From Synanceia verrucosa (lineage: Eukaryota > Chordata > Actinopteri > Perciformes > Synanceiidae), in the NCBI GenBank assembly GCA_029721515.1, contig CM056562.1, positions 18,917,335-18,981,334 on the forward strand: a stretch of DNA of 64,000 nt. Direction: 5' to 3'. Under the pieces are notes generated by a model, which was not told the origin of the DNA, made no database searches, and was given only the letters and a program-made list of their open reading frames with translations. Positions 1 through 12,224 of the stretch are shown in pieces; the first letter of the stretch is position 1, and the number at the start of each line of letters is the position of its first letter. The translations under genes were made by a program, and so were the position numbers.

Positions 1-1579
1 CTTGTGCTACACACTCCCTCTTTAAGCGCTGACCAGCAATATCTTGGTGACGGTGCAAAAATGTTGACTTCCTGTTAATATGAGCAGAGCTGATATGTAT
101 TACATAAATGCACTGTACTGTTAATATACAACAAGCTATAATTTCAGCTAATTTACAAAGAATACGTGTCACTTAGCCTGTTGTTAACCAGCTGATTACC
201 AATTGAGCCCGAGCTGGGATCACATTAAGATAAACTGTTAATTAATTACGTCTGTATGCATTATTACCACCAATGCACTGTGAGGCACTTAGGGAATGGA
301 GTCACTGTAGTGTTTGAATGTATTTCTGGCAGACAGCACACTTTGGATGCAGACAATGGGATAGTGTGATGCAATAAAAGCCGTAAACTGAAAATCTTCA
401 GTGTCTTGTAAACATGAGCTAATGAGGCAGTTGTTGGGGCCTGCACTGAGGTCTGTGCAGCAGCCTCTCTGCCTCTGTCGACGGGCTATGAAGCCAGACT
501 GCAGCGTGACATGACACCTACTTTCAGCGTTCCCAGCCACCAGCTCCCCCGGCCACACGGGTCCACCTTGTCATCGCCCTGCAGATAAGGACGGGACACA
601 GCCAAAACACAGTCGATTGTTTTCTGCTATGCCAACAATGTGTTGATGCACCTCCACATGTGTCAACCAGTTCCTTACCAGTTCAGCCTGTCCTCATTAA
701 TGATACACTGTGAAATGAGGGCTTTAGGAAGCCTTACCTTATCTGTTCTATTACCAGCCTTGGACATGTCACTGACTTTGGAGACGGCTTGGTTTTTCCA
801 CGTATCCTGCACAGCGCTCATTGTCGCTCGCTATCTGCTCGACTGGAGTTCCAGTGACACCTGACCGCCATTAAAACTGTGACTGTTACTATAGCAGCGA
901 CTCCGCTATCGATCAATTTTTCAACAAGCTGGCCTGGAGGAGGGCTAAATTTAGACTCACCGACCAGTTTGACTGAGAGTTAGACACAATGGTAAGCCAC
1001 TGAAGGTAAATAGTGAACATGCTGTAACATGCTGTAGTTAGTGACTTCCCTTATCATCCCCCTCCACTGTGTGATATTTGGAGGGATACTGAGATGTTGC
1101 TTAGAATATAAAGCTGCCATGACGGTGCAAATTGAAATCCAGTATGAGACAAAACAGGAATACACTCTACCAAATATCTGCAAGAGGCAAGGCTGTTTAT
1201 AAGCCCTGATTTATAAACTAGAGACCACCTGGGGTCCAATAAAATATAAAATTATAGGAATATTTTAATTACACAGCTTTTTATACCCACTGAAGTAAAG
1301 GGTAACTGTTTTTTTTTAATCCATGTTTTTGTATCTAACTGAAAAATAGGGACAACACTAATAGCAGAAGTAGTAGTAGTAGTCAAGAAAAAATGGTAAC
1401 AGCTGCTAAATGGACTGTAAAGTAATCATGTGGGACAACCTGCACTGTGAGTTTTCTTCAACTAAAAGAGATATGAAATGTGTTTCTTTACCTTCACTTT
1501 TGTTTGTGATCGCATCTTATGACTTTTTGCTGAAAGTCAACGGTGGAAATGTGAATAAGAGTTGGAGAGAGGAGCTGAT

Positions 1580-1690
1580 GGGCACGGTGGTGTAGTGGTT
1601 AGCACTCTCCCCTCACAGCAAGAAGGTATGGGGTTTGAATCCTGGGCCTTTCTGTGTGGAGTTTGCATGTTCTCCCCGTGTCTACGGAAA
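1580..1690 (+). mobile_element. tRNA-derived SINE fragment
   Basis: The tRNA-like head has an A-box-like segment (GGTGTAGTGGTTAGCA) and a B-box-like segment (GGTTTGAATCC), about 35 bases apart. A sequence typical of this fish repeat (TTTGCATGTTCTCCCCGTG) follows before the element breaks off. The same head occurs again near 55961. It is a truncated retrotransposed copy, not a tRNA gene: the cloverleaf is incomplete and a SINE body follows. Confidence 0.75.
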
Positions 1691-2115
1691 GGAAAGGAAA
1701 AGGTAGGAGAGGGAAAATGTTTATTTCTCTGCAGGGTTCTTTTTATAATGTTGTCAGACAGTTAGTAGTAGTAACACAAAGCACATTTAGTGGTTGTAAA
1801 GTGAAGGTGCAGGTTGCCCCAAAGGATCATTAGTCACTTCGGCACAAAAACAGGCTGACAAACTCCAAAGTTATCCTTTAAAAGAACATAAAACACAATT
1901 TTGATCACCATCACAATCATTAAGCGTCGTCTAGGTGCTGTGGGTGTATATTTGGGAGAGAGTGGGTTCATCAAAATGAGGCAATTCAAGGAACACTGCA
2001 GGATTTCAAGTGTGACACTCACCCTGAGAAACTCGTTCAAACTAACCCTCTCTCCTTTGAGTGTGAAGTTTGAAGTAGCTTACCTCTTTTGGCATGCCAA
2101 GGCTGGAGAGCGAGT

Positions 2116-2143
2116 CACACACACACACACACACACACACACC
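2116..2143. repeat. (CA)n microsatellite
   Basis: An uninterrupted run of about 14 CA dinucleotides in intergenic DNA. Confidence 0.95.
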
Positions 2144-2904
2144 CATAGAGCAGAACTAAAGACCATCACCTGAAGTGAAAATCTCACTCACATTGGGCCT
2201 TGTTGCTAGGTTACGTGGAGCACATGGTTTGAGAGAGCCAGGAATTCATGTTTACACTGCTTGTCAAGGAGGTCTCATGTGGCCCCAGAGCACAGGACGA
2301 ATCGCACTGACAAACACACAGGTAGCAGACGCTGTGATGTACATCACACCACCGGATGTACATTCACACTTTATCTATTTGGACAAAGCATGAATGCAGA
2401 AGAGAGCCATTGTGTTACATGTGCTGTGTAATTAACAGCTTTTTCTAAGTAGACTGTGATGACACTTCAGCTGGGAGTTTCTTTTTTTTTTTTTAATCTT
2501 GCGATAATTAGTTTTGACACGATGAGAAGCACTTGTGTCATCGATTCACACCTGTGGATCTCAGTGTTCCTCTGAAAAGGATGCTCCATTCATTTTTAGC
2601 TATACACAAACAAGATTGAAGAAAAATCAAGTCAGGGCTACTTAAGTAAATTCCCAGTTTGCATCAGTCCATTTTGGTGCATGTTACTGGAGTGCAGTTT
2701 GTAACGGCCTAAATGATTAAGTGTGTATCCACAGGGACCACCGAATATGCATGACTGGCCGAGCCACAAACAACTGCAGCCCTGGTTGCTCCCAGCGGAC
2801 ACTCAAACCCATCATGTAACTTTCTGAAACAATGAAATGAAAGGACTTTTCTCTAGTCTAGCATCACAAAACTGTTAGCAAAAACATCACACTGGAGGCA
2901 GAGC

Positions 2905-4135
2905 TGAGGTCCACAATAGAGCTTTATTTTGTCATTCATCAAAATAACAAACTTAGTATCTCTGCAAGCTACTCTAACAAACTCAGTCAGAAATTAACAA
3001 AAAAATAAACAGGTATACCTCTATTTACACCATGGTTTCTGATGTGCGCTCAATCACCTGCACCTTGTGATTCAGGGCAAATGCCAAGTAAGACATGAGG
3101 CAGTCATCTTCTACATGGTGCTGTTTCAACAGCAGCAGACAACACATGGCCTATGCAGTCAGTGAGGGACCTGGACAGTACGAGGCTAATCCAATGTCGA
3201 GTACCATTGTGTGCACTTCAAAATAGAAGCCTTTGATCCCACTCAGTGCTTTTATTTTAATGACAATACAGATTTGATCTGAGCTTATCTGAACATTAAG
3301 AGGCATTGGCTGATGCTCCTCAGTGCTTTTGGAAATTAACAGGGGACGATTCAAATTTTAAATGGTAAACATTTCACATGTATTCTAAGCAACAAGGAAA
3401 AAGAAAAACAAATGGAGCATCCTGTCCTCAATACAAAAATGGAAATTGTTACAGGGTATACAAACTCAAGGATCCATTGTAACTGAGAAAACAAGACAAT
3501 TTTCAAAACCGGGTAGATTGTAATTTTTATTGGAAAACAAAAATATACAACTTGGAATGGATTATTTGAGGCATGACCAGAGGTCATAAAAAAGAAAAAG
3601 AAAAGTAAAAGTAGTGAGTAAAACATTAAAAAGCATGGTAAGATTAGTCGTTTTCTGGTATATAGAACAGCAGATACAAAAAGAGTTTGTACGAGTACCT
3701 AGGAGATACACCCGTGTCATTTTTTTGCAGTAGTGCAATGCTGAGAGATTTCCATATATACTTTGTCCATAGTCCATGCAGAGTTTAAACTCCTCTACAT
3801 TGTTTCCATGCCAACAGTGTTGCCAAGTGACAACCAGCTGACAGGTTTCCAATGTCGCCATGCGTGGAGGGGCCCCGAGCACACAAGACGGGAAGATTCG
3901 AAGTTCTCCGGCTCCCAGGGGCCTCCACAGGCATCTGGTTGTATGACCATTCTGTCACTCCAAAACACCATGACAGCAAAAGAAAGGGACATGGGGACAA
4001 GAGCCTATGCAGTTTACATGCAGTTCCTTTGGACAGCAGAAGGGGCAGGGACGAAGGGGGCTATTAAGATTTTACAGATAAATTACACAAAGAAAAAAAG
4101 GCAAATTATTTATATACCAAATCTGTACAAGGCCT
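2905..4135 (-). other. calm2: calmodulin 3' untranslated region
   Basis: This A/T-rich stretch follows the calmodulin stop codon. Two minus-strand AATAAA signals are visible, one near 3526-3531 and a distal one at 2923-2928. Short and long 3' UTR forms (about 0.6 and 1.2 kb) are therefore plausible, as is common for vertebrate calmodulin mRNAs. The exact 3' end is inferred. Plus-strand open frames here, such as 3763-4203, are shadows. Confidence 0.6.
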
Positions 4136-7100
4136 TCACTTCGCCGTCATCATTTGTACGAACTCTGCAGACAAGAGGAAGAGAGAGGGGGGTTGAGAAG
4201 TGACTTTTGTTTCTGATGAGAGGCCAAAACAGATTAAAAAACATGAAATGGATCATCTACCAACCTTCATAGTTGACCTGTCCATCTCCGTCAATGTCTG
4301 CTTCTCTGATCATCTCGTCCACTTCTTCATCAGTCAACTTCTCGCCAAGGTTTGTCATCACGTGGCGCAGCTCAGCAGCACTGATGTATCCATTACCATC
4401 CTGAGAACGACATCAACCAGTAAAGCACGCTTTTTAAATTAATTGCTGCACATTAGGCGTGTGAGAGCAGGTGGTTTTTACCTTGTCAAAGACACGGAAT
4501 GCTTCTCTGATCTCCTCCTCGCTGTCTGTGTCCTTCATCTTCCTGGCCATCATGGTGAGGAACTCTGGGAAGTCTATCGTTCCATTTCCTGAAGACGAAA
4601 AAAAAAACCACATTTGATGAGGGATTTCTACCTTGCACATCAACACAGTGTGTGGTTTGTGGGTTTTTAAGGCAGATTGAGTTCTCACCATCAGCATCCA
4701 CTTCATTGATCATGTCCTGCAGCTCTGCCTCTGTGGGGTTCTGGCCCAGAGAGCGCATCACTGTGCCCAGCTCTTTGGTGGTGATGGTGCCATCTCCATC
4801 CTTGTCAAAGAGCGAAAATGCCTCCTTGAACTCTGATTGCAAAAAAAAGAAAGTTTTTGTTTTTTTAAGTTGGGCAGATATGTCATACCTATAGCTAGAT
4901 ATGCAACAAAAATGGCAAGACAGACTTTTGCATGAAAACAGCCAAAGGCTGACACTCCTTATCCTTGAGCCTGCCAGTTAAAATGACCCACCCTGGATTG
5001 GCTCAAGACTCAGAAGAGCATTACATCACTTATGTTTCAACTAGCTACAGAATACTGATGAGCCCTTCTGTTTTGAGTTCCAACTGCAGTCCTTCCTGAC
5101 TAAACAAGGGCAGCAACCAGGAGACCATGCAGCAGGGCAGTCAGGCTACATCAGCAGCAAAATGACAGCCTGTGTGGTTTGGTGAAGCCGTGGGCAACAA
5201 TGACACTCATCAAGTGCGATGAGGCCAATGGGCAATGTGGAGTGTCATGCAGCAGCTCATCAGCATCACAAAACTGCAACCTGCCCTACCATTTGAAGGG
5301 TCAAACACACAGGGCAACACCCTTTTTGTTATGATGGCCCACTGTCTGCATCAACTACAGGAAACGGGAGGGAGCAATTCCTCTGGTACCTGTCATTAAA
5401 AATGCCACATCACTGCTTTCTCATACTGTGCTTTGAAATATCCCCATGTCAACAGAACATGCACAAACATGGTCAAGTCATGCTATTTGTACAAACTGAC
5501 ATGTGTAAGCAAAAAAAAATCAAGCGATTAAAAGTTGTTACCATGAAATATGACAAGTGTATGAACAGCACATTGTGAAACATGAGACCTGAACAAGAGC
5601 TAGAAGATACAAATCAGGCAAACCTCTACAACTGTGCCACATTTTATACATGCACTGCATACATTACAGCAAGTGTCCCTGGGCACAAACCAGCTGCAAT
5701 GCCTTGGTGGACACTCCTTCTGAATGACTTAGATTACAACATCTACTGCACATCTCATCTTAGAATATAGGTATACAAAGGCCAAGTTGCTATTGCAACT
5801 GTTCTTGAATAACCGCATCTCACTAGAACACACCCAGGGCAAAAGGGCACCATGCACATCGAATAAATGGTGACTACCAACAACTGAGAAAACACAGCCC
5901 TCCCAGATTACATCATACATTACAAGGCAACCATGAAAATACAAAAGTTCCCATAGAGGAGAGTGCTCCTGCACTCCAGAGTGAGCAAGCAACAGCCGTT
6001 TCTTTCATTCCTGTTTTATGACCAGCGGGGTGGCCTGTGGAGCGCCTTAAAAGGCAAAAGTATAAATCCACTGCAGGGGGATGCAAGGATCCATAACGCA
6101 GGTCACTGTGCAGGATATGTGGAAAGATGCAGCAATGTCTTACCGGCAATCTGCTCTTCTGTAAGCTGATCAGCCTGTAAGACACAAGATGAAGCAAAAA
6201 AAAAATAATTAATATCTACAGTTGGTTTGATCATCATTAAAACAACCTGTATGGCTTCAAAAGTATGACTGCCCATTATTTTTGAAATGCTGCAATCATT
6301 TTTCTATGTAATATAAAAATTCTGTAAAACTGCAACAGCTGTAGGAGAATTTGCATCGAAAAACGGGCGTTTTGTGTCGGTCTGCTGCCAATCTAGTTCC
6401 TCTTCTTGGTGAACCACAGAAAGGTCGAAAATCAAAACAAAAAAAAAGTTAGACGTGCCTTTAACGCGTAATAACCATTAATATTTGAATGGCCAATGAC
6501 GTCAGCATTACCACAAACAATGGACAACTTTCAATTTGGCGGTAAATGATAGCTAGGACGCGCTAAAGTTAGCTAGCTAACCGCATATGCCGGCTCATAC
6601 AGTTACAGTAGGCGAACAGCAGCGTTATGCTTTTAGCAGAATGACAGACGGATATAACATAACAGTCGTCACAAACAACACATTGGTTGGCAAATAGACA
6701 TAATAACGACAAATACTACTGAATCAGCACCTATCACCGAGTGGGACGCGTATTTGAACAAAAAAAAAATGCACATTATCGCCCGTAGCGAAGCCACCAT
6801 TAGAAACAGGGTCTTTGGGACTGACGGTAGCATTACTAGGAAACTACATTAATGTTAACTATGATGGATTGCCACAAGTGTGAGTGGGCTAACGTCTGGA
6901 GAACGGGCGTTAACTGCATTTGTTCAGTTAGTTATTCGGACCAAACGCTTAAGCTAACGTTAGCTTTGTCTAACGGGCTAGCACTACCTAGCAACTAGCA
7001 AGCTGTCATTTGTTCGGGCAGCACTGTAGCAACGGTCGTTCACACAGATTCAGCTTCGCCACCGGTGACGTACGTTTCATTGACACTGAAAACTGTTATG

Positions 7101-7160
7101 CGACCGTTCACCGATTCCTGCCTGGAAAGAAACATAACATGACTTAGGTTTTCTTACCAT
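4136..7160 (-). CDS. calm2: calmodulin (complete, six coding exons)
   Basis: This is the universal EF-hand Ca2+ sensor, which binds and regulates kinases, phosphatases and channels. Coding exons run 7158-7160 (ATG alone), 6144-6174, 4689-4832, 4482-4588, 4265-4400 and 4136-4164. They sum to 450 nt (149 aa plus stop). Exon lengths and phases, including a first coding exon holding only the start codon, match vertebrate CALM genes. Four EF-hands are present: the first loop starts DKDGDGTITTKE, the second DADGNGTIDFPE, the third DKDGNGYISAAE and the fourth DIDGDGQVNYEE. The protein ends MMTAK, and I see no departure from the conserved vertebrate sequence. Vertebrates carry several genes for identical calmodulin, so protein sequence cannot name the paralogue. 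The calm2 call rests on proximity to epcam, as in human 2p21, and is an inference. Confidence 0.97.
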
Positions 7161-7330
7161 TTCGGTGTAGATGTGGCGGCTGGTTCACGACAAAATCCGT
7201 AACAAACGAAAGCCAATGACGCCTTAACGGACTGACAATCTCTATGAACACAGTGAGGAAGAGGCAACTGGACTCGCCTTTAACGGCTATCCTAAACTCC
7301 TCCTCTTTTTAATATCACTCCGCCGACTTG
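6370..7330 (-). promoter_or_regulatory. calmodulin 5' region and intron-1 CpG-rich segment
   Basis: CpG density rises around the first exon. Upstream of the ATG (7158-7160), the minus strand shows an A/T motif (TATTAAAA, about 7306-7313). That would place transcription start near 7275-7285, about 120 nt before the ATG. A CCAAT box lies further upstream near 7561 (minus strand). Intron 1 holds a perfect cAMP-response palindrome (TGACGTCA, 6497-6504) next to CCAAT. The start site is inferred. Confidence 0.45.
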
Positions 7331-9345
7331 CCTTTTCCTCAGTTGTTGAATTAATTCAAAACATGCTCAAATATGTCATTTGTAATGCTAAGAAAATCAA
7401 AATGTATCTGTAATACATATGCATATGCCATTATAACTGTTTTAACATCGATATTAGAAATTATGTTGCGCATTGTTAACGGTCTACATTACGGCGTATG
7501 AATACTTTCTGCTACTCCGCGATGGGGCACAAAACGTAGCGGGGAGAAATCGCGCTGTCTGATTGGTGCGTTTGTACCTGCAATGCGTCACTCCCATGGT
7601 CTGCGCTGCCGCTGCATCTTGTCCATAGACATCCCAGTCAGTGCCACAGGCATAGCAGACAAGCTGGTTGTGTATACATATGGACATCATCTTTGGGGGG
7701 GATCCAATAAGATAGTTTTGATAAGTAATTAGCTACCTGGAGCATATTTTGTCACTAGTAACAGGGAAATTGCTGACCCAGTTTGGGCATACATTAGTTT
7801 CTATATGTCCTGTTGCTGCATTTTTTTCATTTCTGACTACTTGTGTTTTAATTTGCATTTTTTTTCTAAAAAAAAAAAACAAAAAACAAAACTGCTTCTA
7901 CAAGGTCACCACAGACTATGACACTGTGGCCCTTCACTTAAGTTCCTCCAGTCTGCTGTGCACGTCGTCATCACTTTAAATCACTTTATGCACAATGAGA
8001 TGCAGTGTCAGTGCAGACGTGTTTGAGAGTAATCGCCTGTAATATGTAGTAGCCTGTGTGTGTTGTGTGTGTGATGTGTGACTGGGTCTGTAGCGGGCTT
8101 CGTTGTCAGGTGACTGTGGATTCTCAGGTCTAATTCTGCTGCTGGTGTGGATGGGAGTATCTGATGGCCTGATTGCTTATGCCTGACTGATCTCCCAGTG
8201 ACCACCTGTCTCTGGCCTAGTCCCATGGGAGATGCTGAGTAGGAGGAGGAGGAGGAAGGTGGACAGGGATGTGCAAAGAAGGATTTGAAGAACCACAGAA
8301 TATGCTAGAATCTCCATGTCCCAGAACAGCCCCCCTTCCTACCCAATTCTGCTGCCTTTCTTATTATTAGACACGGATGTCACACCATAAGTGGGGGGGG
8401 GCAGATTGTGAAAAGCTCAATATCTCACACATAGACGCAAGGAATGCAGTTCCAAAGTGGTTCCCACTTCCATCTGCGCTCTTTGCAGAGGTGATACTGC
8501 CTGCGCCATGTGATCTGCTGAGCAGCTTTAGAATCAGCCAGGCTTTTTCCCCCCAACCTACCTAATCTGGAGCACATTGGATTCTTTTCATTTAAATCTG
8601 TTTTTCTGCTACAGGGTTTTTGTCTCTGTGCAGATTATGTAATGCCAAAGGTGACGGCACAAAGGCCCGTCACAAGAACCCACTAAGCTGGGGCATGTAT
8701 GTATGACGTGTGTGGAGGTGTATGTATTCACCTGAAATGTGAATGTCAATGCAAATATACAGCTGCTATAAGCTCTTAACTGCATTTCTTCTAGCATTCA
8801 CATGATTTAGACATGATTATTTAACCTTGATGGTGAATTGATCCAATAAAACTTTTGTTAACAGACAATGGTCTACTGTTGGGTCATAAATACTTCCTAC
8901 ATCTGTCCTCCTGCCTAATTTCTCAAGTCACCCTTCAGCCAGTTTGCAGAATCAGCTGTTTGGTTCAAGACATGCCCTTCAATGATCCCCAGGTCTCTGA
9001 GGAACTGCTCCAGGTCAAAGGTGATTTTAGATTGGAGGTTAATATGGATAGGGAATATTGGAGCACCAGGAGACATGACTTAATGGTTTATAAAACCTGA
9101 AACCAATCTCCATGATGTAAGACAGCACGGAGCACAAGTCTGTGTTACAGTGATTTTTTTGCATTATGGATGTCAGGTATTACGTTAACTAATTTAGTTT
9201 TTGCTTGCTACGTATCACTCACTATGTTTCCACTCATCTTATCAGTTCTGTGAATAAGTAACTGCCCCGCACAATGAATCCTTATCAGACGCCGCCCAAC
9301 CCAGAGCATTTTTATAAAATGACAGCGAGCATTTCCATACCACAG

Positions 9346-9358
9346 GGGTCAAAGGTCA
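9346..9358 (+). promoter_or_regulatory. DR1 nuclear-receptor motif
   Basis: GGGTCAAAGGTCA consists of two direct AGGTCA-type half-sites spaced by one base. This is the consensus bound by HNF4 and by RXR heterodimers such as PPAR/RXR. It lies about 2.1 kb upstream of the calmodulin start region. Occupancy is unknown. Confidence 0.4.
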
Positions 9359-12074
9359 CTCTGCTTCAGCAGAGGCACGGCTTAAGTCACCCCTCCATCT
9401 TCATTAATGCCACCTCCCACTGGCCTGTAACATCACTCCCGCTGATAGCAGTTCGCATTGTTCCCTTTGCTGAAAAACCTACCATGTGGGTCAGTTAAAG
9501 TTTTGACAATGAGGGCGTGTTGGCTCACAGCACGTGAAATACAACAGTATGTGGTGTTACTGTGCAATAATGCTCTAAAATAAAGCAGCTTTCAAGCAAA
9601 AAGCTTCAAGATAAGGCTAATTTGTGTGCCTAAGTGGCTTTGTGAGGCATGAAGCACTGGTGACAAATATGAGAAGATGTTTACCTGTGTAACAGAAAGA
9701 CGCGGACACCATTATTAATGAATGAGGTTTTGTAATGCACCTGCTGGTTCCCTGCCAAGGGAGTGGATCACCTTTCATGGGAGAGAATGGCAGTTGTTCG
9801 TGCGGCATGGATGTCAAGCTCCTATAAGTGAAAAGACCTTTTACATTGTGCAAGTCGGGGCACATAGAGGAGCAGGCCTGCATCTGTTTGCTTTCCAGTG
9901 TTTCAACATCCGTGCGACTGCAGTGTACAGTATGTGTGAGTGTTGCCTATAGACCATTTCACTGCTGTGAAGGCAAACAGGTTATTTCCTGCTGCAGTTC
10001 ATGTGAATGAGGTAAGCTGACAGGAAGTAAACATGGACCCAAGCTGTTGCTTAGCAGCGCAATTCGGTTGAACCGGTCTATATGCCTCTATGCAAATGTT
10101 TCTGTATACTCTGCACTGATGGTGAATACATTCATGTACGCATTCATTCTTTATGACCTAGAGGCAATTTCGGCAACATCTGCGAGGAATTCTTGATTGC
10201 CACTAATGTCCCTCAGCAAACACTGGCCAAAGGTCTGGTCTGGTCATTGGACAAAGTTGACAGCAAACCACTCCTGGTAAGCGTGACTGTTTTTACAGTC
10301 ATACAATAAGGACATTTGCCAACAGCAGCACATGAGCCAATCCCAGTGGCGTTCTGGCCTACCTGTTACTGAGAAATGACATGTTTTCCAAAATTACATC
10401 ATGAGGCAGAAATGATTAATGGCCTCAAATCGGTTAAGAGGATTTGGTCAGGCCTGCTATTCCCAGCCTATTTCAATCATGTTGTGATGAAATGGATATA
10501 GTGTTAAGCATGCACTTAGTTTTCTATCCCCCTAATGTGTTTGTGTTTGTGGGCCCAGTGCTGGATCATCAAGCATCTCTAAACCTGCACGTCAGTTGTT
10601 TTATTTGAGGGGATCTGAGGGACAAAACCACTTACTGACTGTCAAACAGAATCCCTGCTGTTGGTCTCCCTCTCCCTCTCTCTGACTCTGTCTAACTCTG
10701 TCCCTCTGCCTTTCCCTCATTGGCGTACCTCCAGGTTGTCTGCTGCAGTCAGCGTGGAGCTGGAGTTCAAACACTGCAGCCTTTAGCAACACATGAAGCA
10801 GCGCTATTTGGAAGCTTCCAGAAGTGTGGCACTACAAACACTCCCTCGTCAAGGTGATTTCATCCTCAGTGGCTGTTTTTCACTGTTAGCTGTGCCTTTG
10901 TCTAGAACAGGTGTCGGGAACTCTGCTTGGATTTTTTTTTTTTTAACTTCTTTCCAGAAGTTTCCTATACAGATCCTGCATGTAATCTCACTTTACTCCC
11001 TCAGCCAGTCCTGTAGAAAGTGAAACCTGTGGAACAGAGAAGCACTTGCAGAGAGAGTAATGCAGTTGTACTTTCGTGCATAACCACAGTAAGGAAGTGT
11101 CAGTGTTTTAGCAGCGCCCTGCCCTTGACCCTTCTGTGGCGTAAGCCAGGTCTGGGTCTGCAGTAGCAGGAACCCGCAGGGTGGCCTCGCTCCACGCCTC
11201 CCTCAGATGATCTCATCCTGCAGGGGGCTCCGTGCTGCACACTGCAGCCACGTCCAGATGAAGGCTGCTGAGCAGGTGTCTAGTCGTCTGTGTATGTGTG
11301 CCACTGTGTGTGTGTTCAGAGCTGCGAGAGAGTGCTGCGTTTTAGCTTAAACCCCACTCATAAACAAGCGTGAATGATCTGCTGTGTGGTAGACTCAGCT
11401 GTGACACCTGGTGGCTGGAGAGGAAACGTCAGGGAGTGTGTTGGTGAAAGGAATTATGACATTACTGCAGACAGAGTGGTGGAAAACAGCTCATCTACTT
11501 TGAGACAGTCACATTTTATGCTGCTTTATACTTCTACTGCACTGCAATTGTCTACATTCCACCGTTACTAGTTTCAAAAGATGTAAAACATGGTTAACAC
11601 ACATTACACTTTGTATTTTAGTATTGTATGTAATGAAGTATAATTAGGTCAATAAGTTGCAACATTAACATGCTGCTCACGTTACTGCATCAATGATAAT
11701 CTAATAAGATAATATAATATATAAAATACTGTAACACTGATACTATACTTTTTATACTTTAATACTTTTTTAACCTTTACTGTGTTTAAAATTCTGAATA
11801 TAGGACTTGTTTGATTATTGCCTTTTTTTATAGAGTACTTCTTCCACTGATTAGGAGAAGATTAATCTTTGATTTAAAATGTTGCTGTCATGTCTATAGT
11901 GGTCACCTCCACTGACTGTCAATAGAAAACCAGGTGCAGCCATAACAATCAGGCTTTTCCACCCTGACAAGAATAGGATTTTAAAGATATTGAATCAACT
12001 ATGAATTATTAGCAGCGACATGGATCAGCTTGCAGGAAGGTGACAACATGATATTCATTTTCCTCTCCAATGGG

Positions 12075-12087
12075 AGGTCAAAGGTCA
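12075..12087 (+). promoter_or_regulatory. DR1 nuclear-receptor motif
   Basis: AGGTCAAAGGTCA is a perfect DR1. It lies just beyond the proposed polyadenylation signal of the EGF/NIDO gene (12245-12250) and about 4.8 kb upstream of calmodulin exon 1. It is a sequence match only. Confidence 0.4.
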
Positions 12088-12224
12088 GGAAGAGGATTGC
12101 ATCTTCTTGTTAAAGGACATAATTAAAATCACACTCTGTTCCCCAACTAGTAAAGTGACATATTGCTTACAACAACAACACTGGAGCTGCTAATGTTCCT
12201 GTAATAATATCATCACCACAGCAC

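Larger units (their letters stand above)
1..2904. other. gene-poor flank downstream of calmodulin
   Basis: I see no supportable exon here. Open reading frames are short and lack family resemblance or flanking splice signals. The stretch holds one SINE fragment (about 1580-1690), a CA microsatellite (2116-2143) and A/T runs. It lies beyond the 3' end of the calmodulin gene. Confidence 0.6.

Noticed and set aside
1580..1660. tRNA gene
   Set aside because: The A and B boxes belong to a SINE head that recurs at 55961, and the cloverleaf is incomplete.
3763..4203. 146-aa plus-strand open frame
   Set aside because: It is antisense to the calmodulin 3' UTR and last exon, with no domain or splice context.
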